Source of the DNA: Mariniradius saccharolyticus AK6
Lineage (GTDB): Bacteria > Bacteroidota > Bacteroidia > Cytophagales > Cyclobacteriaceae
Assembly: GCF_000330725.2 (NCBI RefSeq)
Contig: NZ_AMZY02000013.1
Span: forward strand, 1 to 64,000
DNA: 64,000 nucleotides
Direction: 5' to 3'
In this document: positions 45,921-56,852 of the stretch, piece after piece
Numbering within the stretch: position 1 is the stretch's first letter
Layout of the letters: every line of letters begins with the position of its first letter
Position numbers and translations under genes: made by a program
The notes under the pieces: generated by a model
Database searches by the model: none
What the model was told of the DNA's origin: nothing
What the model saw: only the letters and a program-made list of their open reading frames with translations

Positions 45921-46556
45921 ATGAAACAAATTCATTTGCTGTGGTTCCTGTTGTTATGTGCAGTTGATCAGGCCTCTGCACAAAGCGGTCAGTTCCCATC
46001 CCAGATTTGGCACAAGGGGCAGGTTTTCAGTGTCAACGGGCAGGTATTTCAGGGAATGCTGAAATATGACTTGGAAAACAATCTCGTCCAGGTCCAAAAC
46101 AGCGGGGTAGAGACCTTTGGCGCTTCAAATGTGACCCATTTCGAGATATTTGACGAACAATACGGAGGTATCCGGACCTTTTACACGCTTCCCTATCCGC
46201 TGACCGGAGATTACGAGACGCCGGTTTTTTTCGAAGTGCTGACTGAGGGGGAGGAGATTATCCTGCTGTGTCGCGAATATATCACCACTGATAGCCGTGG
46301 AATGGGCATGTATGGCCCGATGATGATGAATCCCATTTGGGGCCCGCCGATGGGTGGAGCGTATAAGTTGGCATTCAATTTCTATTTTTTGAAGGATGGA
46401 AAAATCCAGCATTACAACCAAAAGAAAAAAGAACTTTTGGATATCTTAGCCGACCGTTCGGACGAGGTCGACGTGTACATGCGAAAGAACAGACTTTCGC
46501 ATGACAAGCGTGGTGATCTCCTCAGGATTACGGCATACTATAATCAAATCAGGTAA
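45921..46556 (+). CDS. Exported protein of unknown function
   Basis: A 211-aa protein from ATG at 45921, which gives a signal peptide (MKQIHLLWFLLLCAVDQASAQ); the frame extends 22 codons to a GTG that would bury it. The mature part has a beta-rich N-terminal half (GQVFQGMLKYDLENNLVQVQ, FGASNVTHFEIF), a Met/Gly/Pro stretch (GMGMYGPMMMNPIWGPPMGG), and a charged helical C-terminus. I do not recognise a family. It lies between ribBA and surE, 5 bases before surE. Confidence 0.78.
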   Translation: MKQIHLLWFLLLCAVDQASAQSGQFPSQIWHKGQVFSVNGQVFQGMLKYDLENNLVQVQNSGVETFGASNVTHFEIFDEQYGGIRTFYTLPYPLTGDYETPVFFEVLTEGEEIILLCREYITTDSRGMGMYGPMMMNPIWGPPMGGAYKLAFNFYFLKDGKIQHYNQKKKELLDILADRSDEVDVYMRKNRLSHDKRGDLLRITAYYNQIR

Positions 46557-46561
46557 ATTTA

Positions 46562-47344
46562 ATGTCCAAAAAGCCTTTGATCCTCGTATCAAACGACGAC
46601 GGGATCACCTCCAAAGGAATACGCGTGTTGGTCAATGTGATGCAGCAATTGGGTGAAGTGGTGGTCGTAGCGCCAGACAGCCCCCAATCCGGCATGGGTC
46701 ATGCGATTACCATCGGTGAAACGCTCCGGCTCTACGAAGAGGATATTTTTGAAGGTGTGCAGGCCTACAAATCCAGCGGAACCCCGGCGGATTGTGTAAA
46801 GTTGGCCAAACATTACGTGCTCAAGGATCGTCAGCCCGATTTGGTCGTAAGCGGTATCAATCACGGAAGCAATACATCGATATCGGTTTTGTATTCAGGC
46901 ACCATGTCTGCAGCGATCGAAGGCGCATTGGAAGGACTTCCATCCATCGGCTTCAGCCTTTGTGATTACTCTTCCAAGGCGGAATTCAGCCATGTGGAGG
47001 AATACGTCTACAAGATTTCAAAGCAGGTTCTTGAAAACGGCATTTCAAAAGGAGTCGCGCTCAACGTGAATTTTCCGCCCAAAAGATTTGAGGCGATCAA
47101 GGGGATTAAAGTCTGTAGACAGGCGCACGCCAAATGGCAGGAGGAGTTCTCTGAGCGCTATGACCCAAACGGCAGGAAGTACTTTTGGATGGCAGGTAAC
47201 TTCGTGAATTTTGACAAAGGCGAGGACAACGACGAATGGGCGATTGCCAACAACTTCGTGTCAATAGTTCCTTGCCAATACGATTTGACGGCACACCATG
47301 CCATCAATCAGATCAATCAAGATTGGAAATGGGAGGAGTTCTAA
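46562..47344 (+). CDS. surE: 5'/3'-nucleotidase SurE
   Basis: A 260-aa metal-dependent phosphatase. The metal site is in ILVSNDDGITSKG, with VVAPDSPQSGMGHAIT, SGTPADCVKL, VSGINHGSN and YSGTMSAAIEGAL. It removes phosphate from nucleoside monophosphates in stationary phase. Five bases after the exported unknown, so co-transcribed. Confidence 0.96.
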   Translation: MSKKPLILVSNDDGITSKGIRVLVNVMQQLGEVVVVAPDSPQSGMGHAITIGETLRLYEEDIFEGVQAYKSSGTPADCVKLAKHYVLKDRQPDLVVSGINHGSNTSISVLYSGTMSAAIEGALEGLPSIGFSLCDYSSKAEFSHVEEYVYKISKQVLENGISKGVALNVNFPPKRFEAIKGIKVCRQAHAKWQEEFSERYDPNGRKYFWMAGNFVNFDKGEDNDEWAIANNFVSIVPCQYDLTAHHAINQINQDWKWEEF

Positions 47345-47359
47345 AATTCCTCCCAAATA

Positions 47360-48193
47360 TCACAACCACTTTTCCAACATTTTTTCGGACACTTCCCACA
47401 ATTGCTCCCGTGTCTTGACCGAACGTGCCAAGGAAGAAGGTTTTTTAGGTTTTTGATTCTTGAAGTAGTTTCCGTTTTGTTCGGCCGAAAAATCCGATTT
47501 AATAAGAAAAAGGCTGTTTTTGGCGCCGTCGTCGGCCGAAATCATGAACGGAGCCGCCATTTTCCAAAACAAACTGAAAATCCCCTTGGTCTCTTTCCCG
47601 AAATTGGTCTTGACGACGCCTGGGTGCAGGGAATAGCTTCGCAGGCCTTTTTTTCCGTACCTGTCGACAAGTGATTTGGAAAACAGGATGTTGAACAGCT
47701 TGACATTGGCATAGGCCAAAAACGAGCTGTAGGATTTCTTCACAAAATTCAGATCGTCAAAGTCGGGTTTGGCCATGCGGTGCGCTTCGGAACTGACATT
47801 GATGACCTTGGGATTTTTTGCGGCCAAAAGGAGTGGAATCAGCCTGTTTGTCAACAAGAAATGACCGAGGTGATTGGCAGCGAGACTCATCTCGACCCCA
47901 TCCTTCGTAAATTCCTTCTTGTCAAATATGCCACCTGCATTGTTGACCAAACAATCCAAATGCGTGGTTTGGGATTGGATGGTTTTTGCCGCCGCGCTTA
48001 CAGAGTCAAAATCCGCAAGGTCACAAGCCACGAATCTTACTTTTTGCGATTGATCGCTTGGCAGGCTTTTCAGGAGTACATCGGCTTTGTCTTTATTCCT
48101 GGCCAAAAGAAAAACTTGTTCGGCATCCGGAATTATTCTCTTCAAAGTCACCCAACCAATTCCGGAAGTGGCTCCTGTTATGGCTATTTTCAT
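47360..48193 (-). CDS. Short-chain dehydrogenase/reductase
   Basis: A 277-aa Rossmann-fold oxidoreductase with cofactor motif TGATSGIG, NNAG (about 84-87), catalytic Ser in VINVSSEAH and Tyr/Lys in YANVK. The sequence resembles retinol dehydrogenase/WW-oxidoreductase-like SDRs (LHPGVVKTNFG). Substrate unknown. Convergent with surE, 15 bases between stops. Confidence 0.9.
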   Translation of the reverse strand: MKIAITGATSGIGWVTLKRIIPDAEQVFLLARNKDKADVLLKSLPSDQSQKVRFVACDLADFDSVSAAAKTIQSQTTHLDCLVNNAGGIFDKKEFTKDGVEMSLAANHLGHFLLTNRLIPLLLAAKNPKVINVSSEAHRMAKPDFDDLNFVKKSYSSFLAYANVKLFNILFSKSLVDRYGKKGLRSYSLHPGVVKTNFGKETKGIFSLFWKMAAPFMISADDGAKNSLFLIKSDFSAEQNGNYFKNQKPKKPSSLARSVKTREQLWEVSEKMLEKWL

Positions 48194-48374
48194 TTTGGTG
48201 TTTTTTGATTTTCAACCAACTCCGAGCAATTTTGGTTTGCTATTTTCCCGGTAGAATCGATAATTTTCAATCGTCGTGTCCATTTTTTTGTAATTTTAGC
48301 CTAATTGATTCTTGAGTTTTAGGAAAGAAAGAAACCGACCTAAAGTGCTTCTTGCTGCCTTTGCTTGATGGTCA

Positions 48375-49232
48375 ATGATTTACGAGAAACCCGTTTTCAG
48401 GCTATCCCCGATCCAATTGGAGACTAAAAAACCATTCATTGATATCGATGATGTCTTTCGGAAAAAAAATCCGAGGGTCTACGGCATTTTGCCAAAGTTT
48501 GTCATCAGCTACGTGAAGAGAATTGTCCATCAGGACGAAATCAACCGCGTGATGGCCAAGATTGGACACTTGCAGGGCTTGGCGTTTGTCGATGCACTTA
48601 TCGCAGAGTTTGGTGTGGAGGTTAGCTTGACAGGTGCAGAAAATATCCCAGCAGATTCACCGGTGATTTTTGCCTCCAATCATCCCTTGGGCGGCTTGGA
48701 TGGGATCGCATTCATGCACGCGCTGGGGAAATATCGGGATGACCTGCGGTTTTTGGTCAATGATATCCTGATGAACATCAAGAACTTTGAGCCCATATTT
48801 GTTCCGGTCAACAAGCATGGTACCAACAGCCGCGAAGTCAGTCAATTGATCGAAGATACTTATGCCGGTAACTATGCCGTTTTGGTTTTCCCGGCTGGGT
48901 TGGTGTCGCGGAAGCAACCAGGAGGTATCAAAGATCTGGAATGGAAGAAGAGTTTTATCAGCAAAGCGAAGCGGTACAAAAAAGACATCGTTCCTGTGTA
49001 CATAGAAGGGCGCAATTCAAATTTCTTTTACAATTTTGCGCGACTCAGAAAACGACTGGGGATAAAGTCCAACATTGAGATGTTTTACCTTCCCGATGAG
49101 ATGTTTTCGCAACGGGGTAAAAAAGTCACAATCCATGTAGGAAAACCAATTTCTTACCAGTACTTTGATAAATCCAAAACAGAAAGCCAATGGGCGGAAT
49201 GGGTGAAACAGACCGTTTACCAGATGTCCTAA
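48375..49232 (+). CDS. PlsC-like O-acyltransferase, probable GlsA/OlsA-type aminolipid synthesis
   Basis: A 285-aa acyltransferase. The catalytic motif appears as SNHPLGGLDG (in place of NHxxxxD), and FVPVNKHGTNSR, VFPAGLVSRKQPGG and DIVPVYIEGRNS complete motifs II-IV. The next gene is an OlsB-type N-acyltransferase that starts 11 bases after this stop. In Bacteroides the pair glsB/glsA makes glycine lipids; related genes make ornithine and flavo-lipids. The role is by analogy; the amino acid acceptor cannot be read from sequence. Confidence 0.85.
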   Translation: MIYEKPVFRLSPIQLETKKPFIDIDDVFRKKNPRVYGILPKFVISYVKRIVHQDEINRVMAKIGHLQGLAFVDALIAEFGVEVSLTGAENIPADSPVIFASNHPLGGLDGIAFMHALGKYRDDLRFLVNDILMNIKNFEPIFVPVNKHGTNSREVSQLIEDTYAGNYAVLVFPAGLVSRKQPGGIKDLEWKKSFISKAKRYKKDIVPVYIEGRNSNFFYNFARLRKRLGIKSNIEMFYLPDEMFSQRGKKVTIHVGKPISYQYFDKSKTESQWAEWVKQTVYQMS

Positions 49233-49243
49233 ACAATTTTCCT

Positions 49244-50203
49244 ATGCAAGTACTTATTCCGGCAGTTGACCGTGGGTTGATTAAAGAAGAACTTACTGAG
49301 GAGCGTTTTCTGCGTTATGCAAATAACGGGAACAACCATATTTACCTTATAGATTACCATCAGGCCCCCAACACCATGCGTGAAATTGGCCGGTTGAGGG
49401 AATTGACGTTCCGGGCTGCGGGCGGCGGTACCGGTTTGTCGATGGATATTGATGAAAACGATACCAATGAGAATTGCTACAAGCAATTGATCACCTGGAA
49501 TCCTGAGGATGAGGAAATTGTGGCAGGCTATCGGCTGATCAAATGTGGGGAAGCGGGGCTCAATGATGAAGGCCACCCGAACCTTTCTACGACACATCTT
49601 TTTTCATTTTCCGAGAGATTCGAACGCGATTACATTCCTGTAACCATCGAACTTGGGAGGTCGTTTGTCCAACCCAAATATCAGCCAAGTATTGACAATC
49701 GAAAGGGGTTATTCTCCTTGGATAACCTTTGGGATGGCTTGGGAGCGGTGATAATGCTTAATCCTGAAATAAAATTCCTATTTGGAAAGGTAACGATGTA
49801 TCCCCACTACCAACGTGAAGCGCGGGACTTGTTGCTGTATTTCATGCACTATTATTTCCCTGATAAGGAAAATCTCGTAAAGCCACATTCCCATCTTGAG
49901 TTGACCTACGAGACAGATAGGAGCCAATTTTTCGGGATTTTTGATGGTTTGGATTATAAAGAAGGCTACAAACTTCTCAACAGCAAAATCCGGGGTTTTG
50001 GTGAAAATATCCCACCCTTGATCAATACCTACATGAATCTTTCGCCCACCATGAAGACCTTTGGTACGGCACTCAATGACGAATTTGGTGAAGTGGAAGA
50101 GACTGGGATTTTGATCACCATCGCCGATATCTACGAAAGTAAAAAACACCGTCACCTCGAGACTTTCGAGCGGGACAGGGTGTTTGGGAGTAGGACAGTT
50201 TGA
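49244..50203 (+). CDS. GNAT-type N-acyltransferase, probable GlsB/OlsB-like
   Basis: A 319-aa protein from ATG at 49244 (MQVLIPAVDRGLIKEEL); an upstream in-frame ATG overlaps the previous gene and is less likely. The GNAT/OlsB pattern is visible: ELTFRAAGGGTGLSMDID, EEIVAGYRLIKCGEAG, PVTIELGRSFVQPKYQPS and LDNLWDGLGAVI. The family moves a 3-hydroxy fatty acyl group from acyl-ACP to the amino group of an amino acid, giving the lyso-lipid that the upstream O-acyltransferase completes. The pair sits in the membrane-lipid pathway. Confidence 0.85.
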   Translation: MQVLIPAVDRGLIKEELTEERFLRYANNGNNHIYLIDYHQAPNTMREIGRLRELTFRAAGGGTGLSMDIDENDTNENCYKQLITWNPEDEEIVAGYRLIKCGEAGLNDEGHPNLSTTHLFSFSERFERDYIPVTIELGRSFVQPKYQPSIDNRKGLFSLDNLWDGLGAVIMLNPEIKFLFGKVTMYPHYQREARDLLLYFMHYYFPDKENLVKPHSHLELTYETDRSQFFGIFDGLDYKEGYKLLNSKIRGFGENIPPLINTYMNLSPTMKTFGTALNDEFGEVEETGILITIADIYESKKHRHLETFERDRVFGSRTV

Positions 50204-50205
50204 AC

Positions 50206-50571
50206 ATGAAAAAGACAGTGATTCTCGGTGCAACCGATAATCCGACACGGTACGCCTTCACAGCTGCCTCGATGTTGGATCGGCTTAAGTTTGATTTTAT
50301 CCCGGTGGGCATAAAGACAGGAGAGGTTTTCGGGAAGCCGATTTTGGATTTGAGGACTAGGCCTGCCATTCCGGATGTCGACACAGTGACACTGTACATT
50401 GGTCCTCAAAATCAACCTGAATGGTATGATTATATTCTATCCCTTAAGCCAAAACGGATCATTTTCAATCCCGGTACCGAGAATCCCGAACTCGAGAAAT
50501 TGGCAAAAGCCCAAGGGATTCAGGTATGGCCCGCTTGCACCTTGGTGCTGCTGAGCACGGGGCAGTATTGA
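50206..50571 (+). CDS. CoA-binding domain protein (YccU-like)
   Basis: A 121-aa Rossmann-like protein from ATG at 50206 (MKKTVILGATDNPTRYAF); a TTG two codons earlier overlaps the preceding stop. It shows GIKTGEVFGKPI, DTVTLYIGPQNQPEWYDYIL, and IIFNPGTENPELEKLAKAQG with the conserved Cys in WPACTLVLL. Small CoA-binding proteins of this type have no defined reaction. It starts 2 bases after the GNAT gene stop. Confidence 0.9.
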   Translation: MKKTVILGATDNPTRYAFTAASMLDRLKFDFIPVGIKTGEVFGKPILDLRTRPAIPDVDTVTLYIGPQNQPEWYDYILSLKPKRIIFNPGTENPELEKLAKAQGIQVWPACTLVLLSTGQY

Positions 50572-50665
50572 TGATGGTCTCTTAATAAAAAAACAAATTG
50601 CTGCTGCGATTTCCGCACCCCTGACTGAATGGAGAAGGCGCATTTTCCGCAGATATTTTTGGTAA

Positions 50666-52759
<2,094 letters not shown>

Positions 52760-52762
52760 AAA

Positions 52763-52788
52763 GGAGAGCCGAGAGGCTCTTTTTTTTG
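52763..52788 (+). terminator. Rho-independent terminator of gyrB
   Basis: AGAGCC (52765-52770) and GGCTCT (52775-52780) around GAGA, followed by seven T. Confidence 0.88.
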
Positions 52789-52824
52789 CCCAGAATATTA
52801 GATTTGTAGGAACTATTTCCAACC

Positions 52825-54948
52825 ATGAGAGTCACAGCAAAGGATAAATTTGAAAGCATCATCGAGAGCTCGGATCTGATCTCTAGGGATCTGAGCTGGT
52901 TGAAATTCAACGAACGGGTACTGGACCAGTCCAAAAAGGACAGCCGTTCTATTTTTGAGAAATTGAAGTTCTTGGCGATCACAGCGTCCAATTTGGACGA
53001 ATTTTTCATGATCCGGGTTGGTTCGCTTTACAATTACCTCGATTATGACAAAGAGCGGATTGACTATTCGGGGCTTCGAGAGGAACCTTTCAAAATGCGA
53101 CTGATGCTTGAGTGCCAACAATTTCACAAGCGCCAGCAAGAACATTTTACCCGGAATTTGCTGCCCAATATGGCCAAGGACGGTTTTATCCTGAGCAATG
53201 TCCGGAACCTTGAGCCCGAGGAACAAGAGACGATCAAATCCTATTTCATGAAGGCGGTGTATCCGATGTTGACTCCGATGGTGTTTGACGGGTATAGAAC
53301 TTTCCCCATTTTGATGAATAAGCTGCTGATTTTTGGGGTAGTCACGCTGGCGATTGGAGAGAAAAAGGATAACAGGAAATTGTCATTCGTGCAGATTCCT
53401 GCAAATATTCCCCGGTTCTTCGAAATCGAGCGCGAAGACGTAGTCGTTTATATCCCGATTGAGGAGGTAATACGGGAGAATATCGTTTCGCTTTTCCGCA
53501 ATGTCAATATCGAATCCATCAACCTGTTCAGGATTACCCGAAACGGCGACTTCACCTTGGAGGAAAGTGAAGACATGGATGCCAACTTCCTGGAGGAAGT
53601 AAAAAGAAAGCTTAACGAGCGTAAGACCGGCCGTGTGGTAAGGATAGAAATCGAGGAAGGATATAGCCGGTGGATGGTGAGTTTGCTCAAAGAAAGATGG
53701 AATATCGCAGATGATAGTATTTTTAAAGTGGAAAGAGCTAGTATGCTGGATTTCACGGGTTTATGGCAGGTAATTGGTAACAAGAGATTCAAAGACAAGC
53801 TTCCTCAAATACCGCCACCTGTGCCTCCAATTTCTTATCCAGCCGTGGGCTCTGATGATATTTTCCAGGTTTTGAAAACCAGGGATATCCTGTTGCATCA
53901 TCCTTACAACAACATAGATCCGATCATGGAACTGCTCGATGCGGCTGCGGACGACCCCACCGTGATGGCGATCAAAATGACCATTTACCGATTGGCAAAA
54001 GACTCCCGGGTGACCAAAACCTTGTTGCGGGCTGCGGAAAACGGCAAACACGTATCGGTATTATTTGAGGTAAAGGCTAGGTTTGATGAAGAGAACAATA
54101 TCAGGGAGGCCAAAAAACTCCAGAAAGCGGGCTGTTTTGTTATTTATGGAATCAGCAACTTGAAGACACATACCAAGCTGATGCTGATCGTTAAGCGGGA
54201 CGAAAACCAAGTCACCCGCTTTGTCCATCTTGGATCCGGCAATTACAACGAGGACACGGCGAGACTTTACACAGACATTGGTTTGCTGACGACAAATGAG
54301 GTTTTGGCCAACGATGTTTCCGAGTTTTTCAACGTAATCACGGGCCACTCTATGCCCTCTTCTTACCAAAACCTGATCACCGCTCCGCGGGATATGCGAA
54401 AACAGCTGATCGAATTTATCGAGCAAGAATCCGAAAACGCTCGAAAGGGACTCCCCGCAGGGATATTTATCAAGGTCAATTCGCTGGAGGATTCAGAAAT
54501 CATCTATGCCCTATATCGCGCATCGCAAGCAGGTGTTCCTGTGAAATTGATAATCAGGGGCATATGCTGCCTTAGACCTGGCCGTCCGGGATTGAGCGAA
54601 AATATCGAAGTCATTTCGATAGTAGGGGATTTTCTGGAGCATTCGCGGATTTATCATTTTCACAATAACGGTCAAACAAGAACCTATGCCGGCAGTGCGG
54701 ATATGATGGTAAGAAGTTTTGACAAGCGTCTCGAGTCTCTATTTCGGATTGAAGACAATTTGCTGGAGAAACAGCTGATGAACATTCTTTCGTACAATCT
54801 TCGTGACAACGTCAATTCATATAGGATGTTGGAGGATGGAGGCTACGTTCCAAAATTGCCCCAAGTCGACGAAGCTGAATTCAACGTGCACAAGGAGTTT
54901 TTCAAAGTTAGCGCAAAAGATGTGTTGAAGGTAAGCCTTGTTTCCTGA
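52825..54948 (+). CDS. ppk1: Polyphosphate kinase 1
   Basis: A 707-aa PPK1 that polymerises the gamma-phosphate of ATP into polyphosphate. It has the N-terminal domain (RDLSWLKFNERVLDQSKK), the head domain, and two PLD-like catalytic halves. The phosphorylated His is His449 in LKTHTKLML and the second active-site His is His606 in EHSRIYHFH. GSGNYNEDTARLYTDIGLLT is the family signature. A TAGATTTG -7-like box lies at 52799-52806, 18 bases before the start. Confidence 0.96.
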   Translation: MRVTAKDKFESIIESSDLISRDLSWLKFNERVLDQSKKDSRSIFEKLKFLAITASNLDEFFMIRVGSLYNYLDYDKERIDYSGLREEPFKMRLMLECQQFHKRQQEHFTRNLLPNMAKDGFILSNVRNLEPEEQETIKSYFMKAVYPMLTPMVFDGYRTFPILMNKLLIFGVVTLAIGEKKDNRKLSFVQIPANIPRFFEIEREDVVVYIPIEEVIRENIVSLFRNVNIESINLFRITRNGDFTLEESEDMDANFLEEVKRKLNERKTGRVVRIEIEEGYSRWMVSLLKERWNIADDSIFKVERASMLDFTGLWQVIGNKRFKDKLPQIPPPVPPISYPAVGSDDIFQVLKTRDILLHHPYNNIDPIMELLDAAADDPTVMAIKMTIYRLAKDSRVTKTLLRAAENGKHVSVLFEVKARFDEENNIREAKKLQKAGCFVIYGISNLKTHTKLMLIVKRDENQVTRFVHLGSGNYNEDTARLYTDIGLLTTNEVLANDVSEFFNVITGHSMPSSYQNLITAPRDMRKQLIEFIEQESENARKGLPAGIFIKVNSLEDSEIIYALYRASQAGVPVKLIIRGICCLRPGRPGLSENIEVISIVGDFLEHSRIYHFHNNGQTRTYAGSADMMVRSFDKRLESLFRIEDNLLEKQLMNILSYNLRDNVNSYRMLEDGGYVPKLPQVDEAEFNVHKEFFKVSAKDVLKVSLVS

Positions 54949-55192
54949 TGGGCAGTCAGGAGATTTAGACAGCGGCATTTTTCAAAAAAAGGCTGTTTTA
55001 AATTGAATTGTCTTTGGTGAGAAGCGTTTCTTTCCATTACCGGGATTCTTTGGATTCCGACTATAGGTAAAAAATCACCCTAAGCCAAAGTTTGGTTGAA
55101 TGATTTTTTTTCCATGGAATCCCAATCCTCAAATAAAAGGTGTATTTTAAACTTTGATTTTTGAGAAAACCAAAGATCAAAACCCAGAATCT

Positions 55193-56554
55193 ATGGCCTT
55201 AGAAAACCTGATCGCTTTTTTTCTGCTGAATTACCTTCGGAAGAACTTTGACAAACCAGAGCCATTTCCCAATACTAACAGATTGCTCATTATCGGGATG
55301 GCGGTGGCCGCTTTCCTTGGATTATTAGGCGCGTCAGATGTAGGGCCGAGGTTTTTGACGAGCTTATTGTCACTCCTATTGATGGGAGCGTTGATTTACG
55401 GCATTTTGACTCTTCCATCATTTTCCAAGGGGAGGCCCATTGTAGCTGCCATACTTCCCTATGTGTCGATTACTTTTCTTGCGGAGTTTGGCCAGATTCT
55501 CTTCCCAAGTACCTATAGTGGTGTTGAAGCATTATTTGAAACGGCAGAGTTCTTTGCCTTTATATGGGCGGTGGCCCAATGGTGGATTTCCCGGCGGCAG
55601 CGAAAAGCGCTTGAGGTTCAAAGGCTTATAGCGGAACAAAAAGAAAGGGAATTGGTCTTGACAGAAAAAATCAAAGCCCAATTGGAGATCGAAGTGGCAG
55701 AACGTACCGCTGATTTGACAAAGCAAAAGGAGGAACTGGAAAAGGCGTTGACTGACTTGAAGGCGACCCAGGAACAATTGATTTTGGCAGAGAAGATGGC
55801 CTCACTTGGTGAACTGACCGCAGGAATTGCACACGAAATTCAAAACCCTTTGAACTTTGTCAATAACTTCTCAGAGCTTAATCATGAATTGCTTGATGAA
55901 CTTGAGCAGGCAGCTGAGAAAGGGGACACAGATGAAATCAAGGAAATCATCCAAGATCTCAAAAACAACGAGGAGAAAATCGTCAGCCACGGGAAGCGCG
56001 CCGAGGGAATTGTCAAAAGCATGCTACAGCACAGTCGGAAGGAAAGTGGGAAAAAGGAACCAACCGACATCAATAAATTGGCGGATGAATACCTTCGCCT
56101 AAGTTACCATGGCCTGCGCGCCAAGGACAAGTCATTCAACGCCACCTACAAAACTGACTTCGACCCTAATTTGCCCCAATTGGAAGTAGTGTCTCAAGAT
56201 ATTGGGCGGGTATTGCTGAATCTGATCAATAATGCCTTTTACGCTGTAGGAGGAAAGGAAGCAAAAGAAGCGGCCCAATCCCGTGGGGGAGAATACGTGC
56301 CGACCGTCACGGTCACCACCAAAAAGCTTCCCAAGAAAGTTGAAATAAGGGTGATTGACAACGGTCCGGGTATCCCTGACGAGATCAAGGATAAAATTTT
56401 TCAGCCCTTCTTTACCACTAAACCGACTGGGCAAGGCACAGGATTGGGATTGAGTCTGAGCTATGATATCGTGAAGGGGCATGGAGGAGAACTCAGGTTA
56501 CAGTCGGATTTGGGGAAAGGAACTGAGTTCGTAATTTCTTTGCCGAGTATTTAG
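55193..56554 (+). CDS. Sensor histidine kinase, membrane-bound, orphan
   Basis: A 453-aa kinase from ATG at 55193 (MALENLIAFFLL); a TTG 13 codons earlier is possible. Residues about 28-140 hold four hydrophobic segments, with no large outer domain. A coiled coil (about 145-200) leads to HisKA with His214 in AHEIQNPLNFVNNFSE, then an N box (LLNLINNAFYA), G1 (DNGPGIP), F box (FQPFFTTKPTGQG) and G2. The transmitter is nearly the same as in the kinase at 58.75 kb. No response regulator is adjacent, so it is an orphan kinase. Confidence 0.92.
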   Translation: MALENLIAFFLLNYLRKNFDKPEPFPNTNRLLIIGMAVAAFLGLLGASDVGPRFLTSLLSLLLMGALIYGILTLPSFSKGRPIVAAILPYVSITFLAEFGQILFPSTYSGVEALFETAEFFAFIWAVAQWWISRRQRKALEVQRLIAEQKERELVLTEKIKAQLEIEVAERTADLTKQKEELEKALTDLKATQEQLILAEKMASLGELTAGIAHEIQNPLNFVNNFSELNHELLDELEQAAEKGDTDEIKEIIQDLKNNEEKIVSHGKRAEGIVKSMLQHSRKESGKKEPTDINKLADEYLRLSYHGLRAKDKSFNATYKTDFDPNLPQLEVVSQDIGRVLLNLINNAFYAVGGKEAKEAAQSRGGEYVPTVTVTTKKLPKKVEIRVIDNGPGIPDEIKDKIFQPFFTTKPTGQGTGLGLSLSYDIVKGHGGELRLQSDLGKGTEFVISLPSI

Positions 56555-56848
56555 GTCAACTTTGATTTTTTCTATTTTCCGGACATGCCGTTTCAGTCCC
56601 ATCAAAGGGAATAGATTGACTCACTAATTGGTTTTTTCATATTGAGGAATCCATCAACTTCATGCCAGACCCTATCAAAAAACACTTTGCTCACGCATTT
56701 TACTGACTTTATTAAGCAAAAATGAATGTTGTCCAAATGACGATATTTAGATCAATTAAATAGATAATTTTAATTGGATTGAAATTTCTTTTTTTATCTT
56801 TAAAAAGAGTATTCGAGTAGAGATGTTAAATATTAAAAGAATTGAATT
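56555..56848. other. AT-rich region upstream of the patatin-like gene
   Basis: About 290 bases with no gene. The right part has a candidate promoter (56774-56802) and a 9-codon leader frame (56823-56852). The left part shows nothing I can name; there is no terminator for the kinase gene. Confidence 0.5.
56774..56802 (+). promoter_or_regulatory. Candidate promoter of the cNMP-patatin gene
   Basis: TTG at 56774-56776 and TATCTTTA (one mismatch to TAnnTTTG) at 56795-56802, spaced by 18 bases. Transcription would begin near 56809, just before the leader frame. Confidence 0.38.
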
Positions 56849-56852
56849 TTGA
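56823..56852 (+). other. Possible 9-codon leader peptide overlapping the patatin start
   Basis: ATG TTA AAT ATT AAA AGA ATT GAA TTT TGA encodes MLNIKRIEF. Its stop TGA overlaps the TTG start of the next gene by two bases, which would allow termination-reinitiation. It is short enough to occur by chance. Confidence 0.3.

Noticed and set aside
47331-47354. 7-bp hairpin (GGGAGGA/TCCTCCC) around the surE stop codon
   Set aside because: No T-run on either strand and it encloses the stop codon; not convincing as a terminator.
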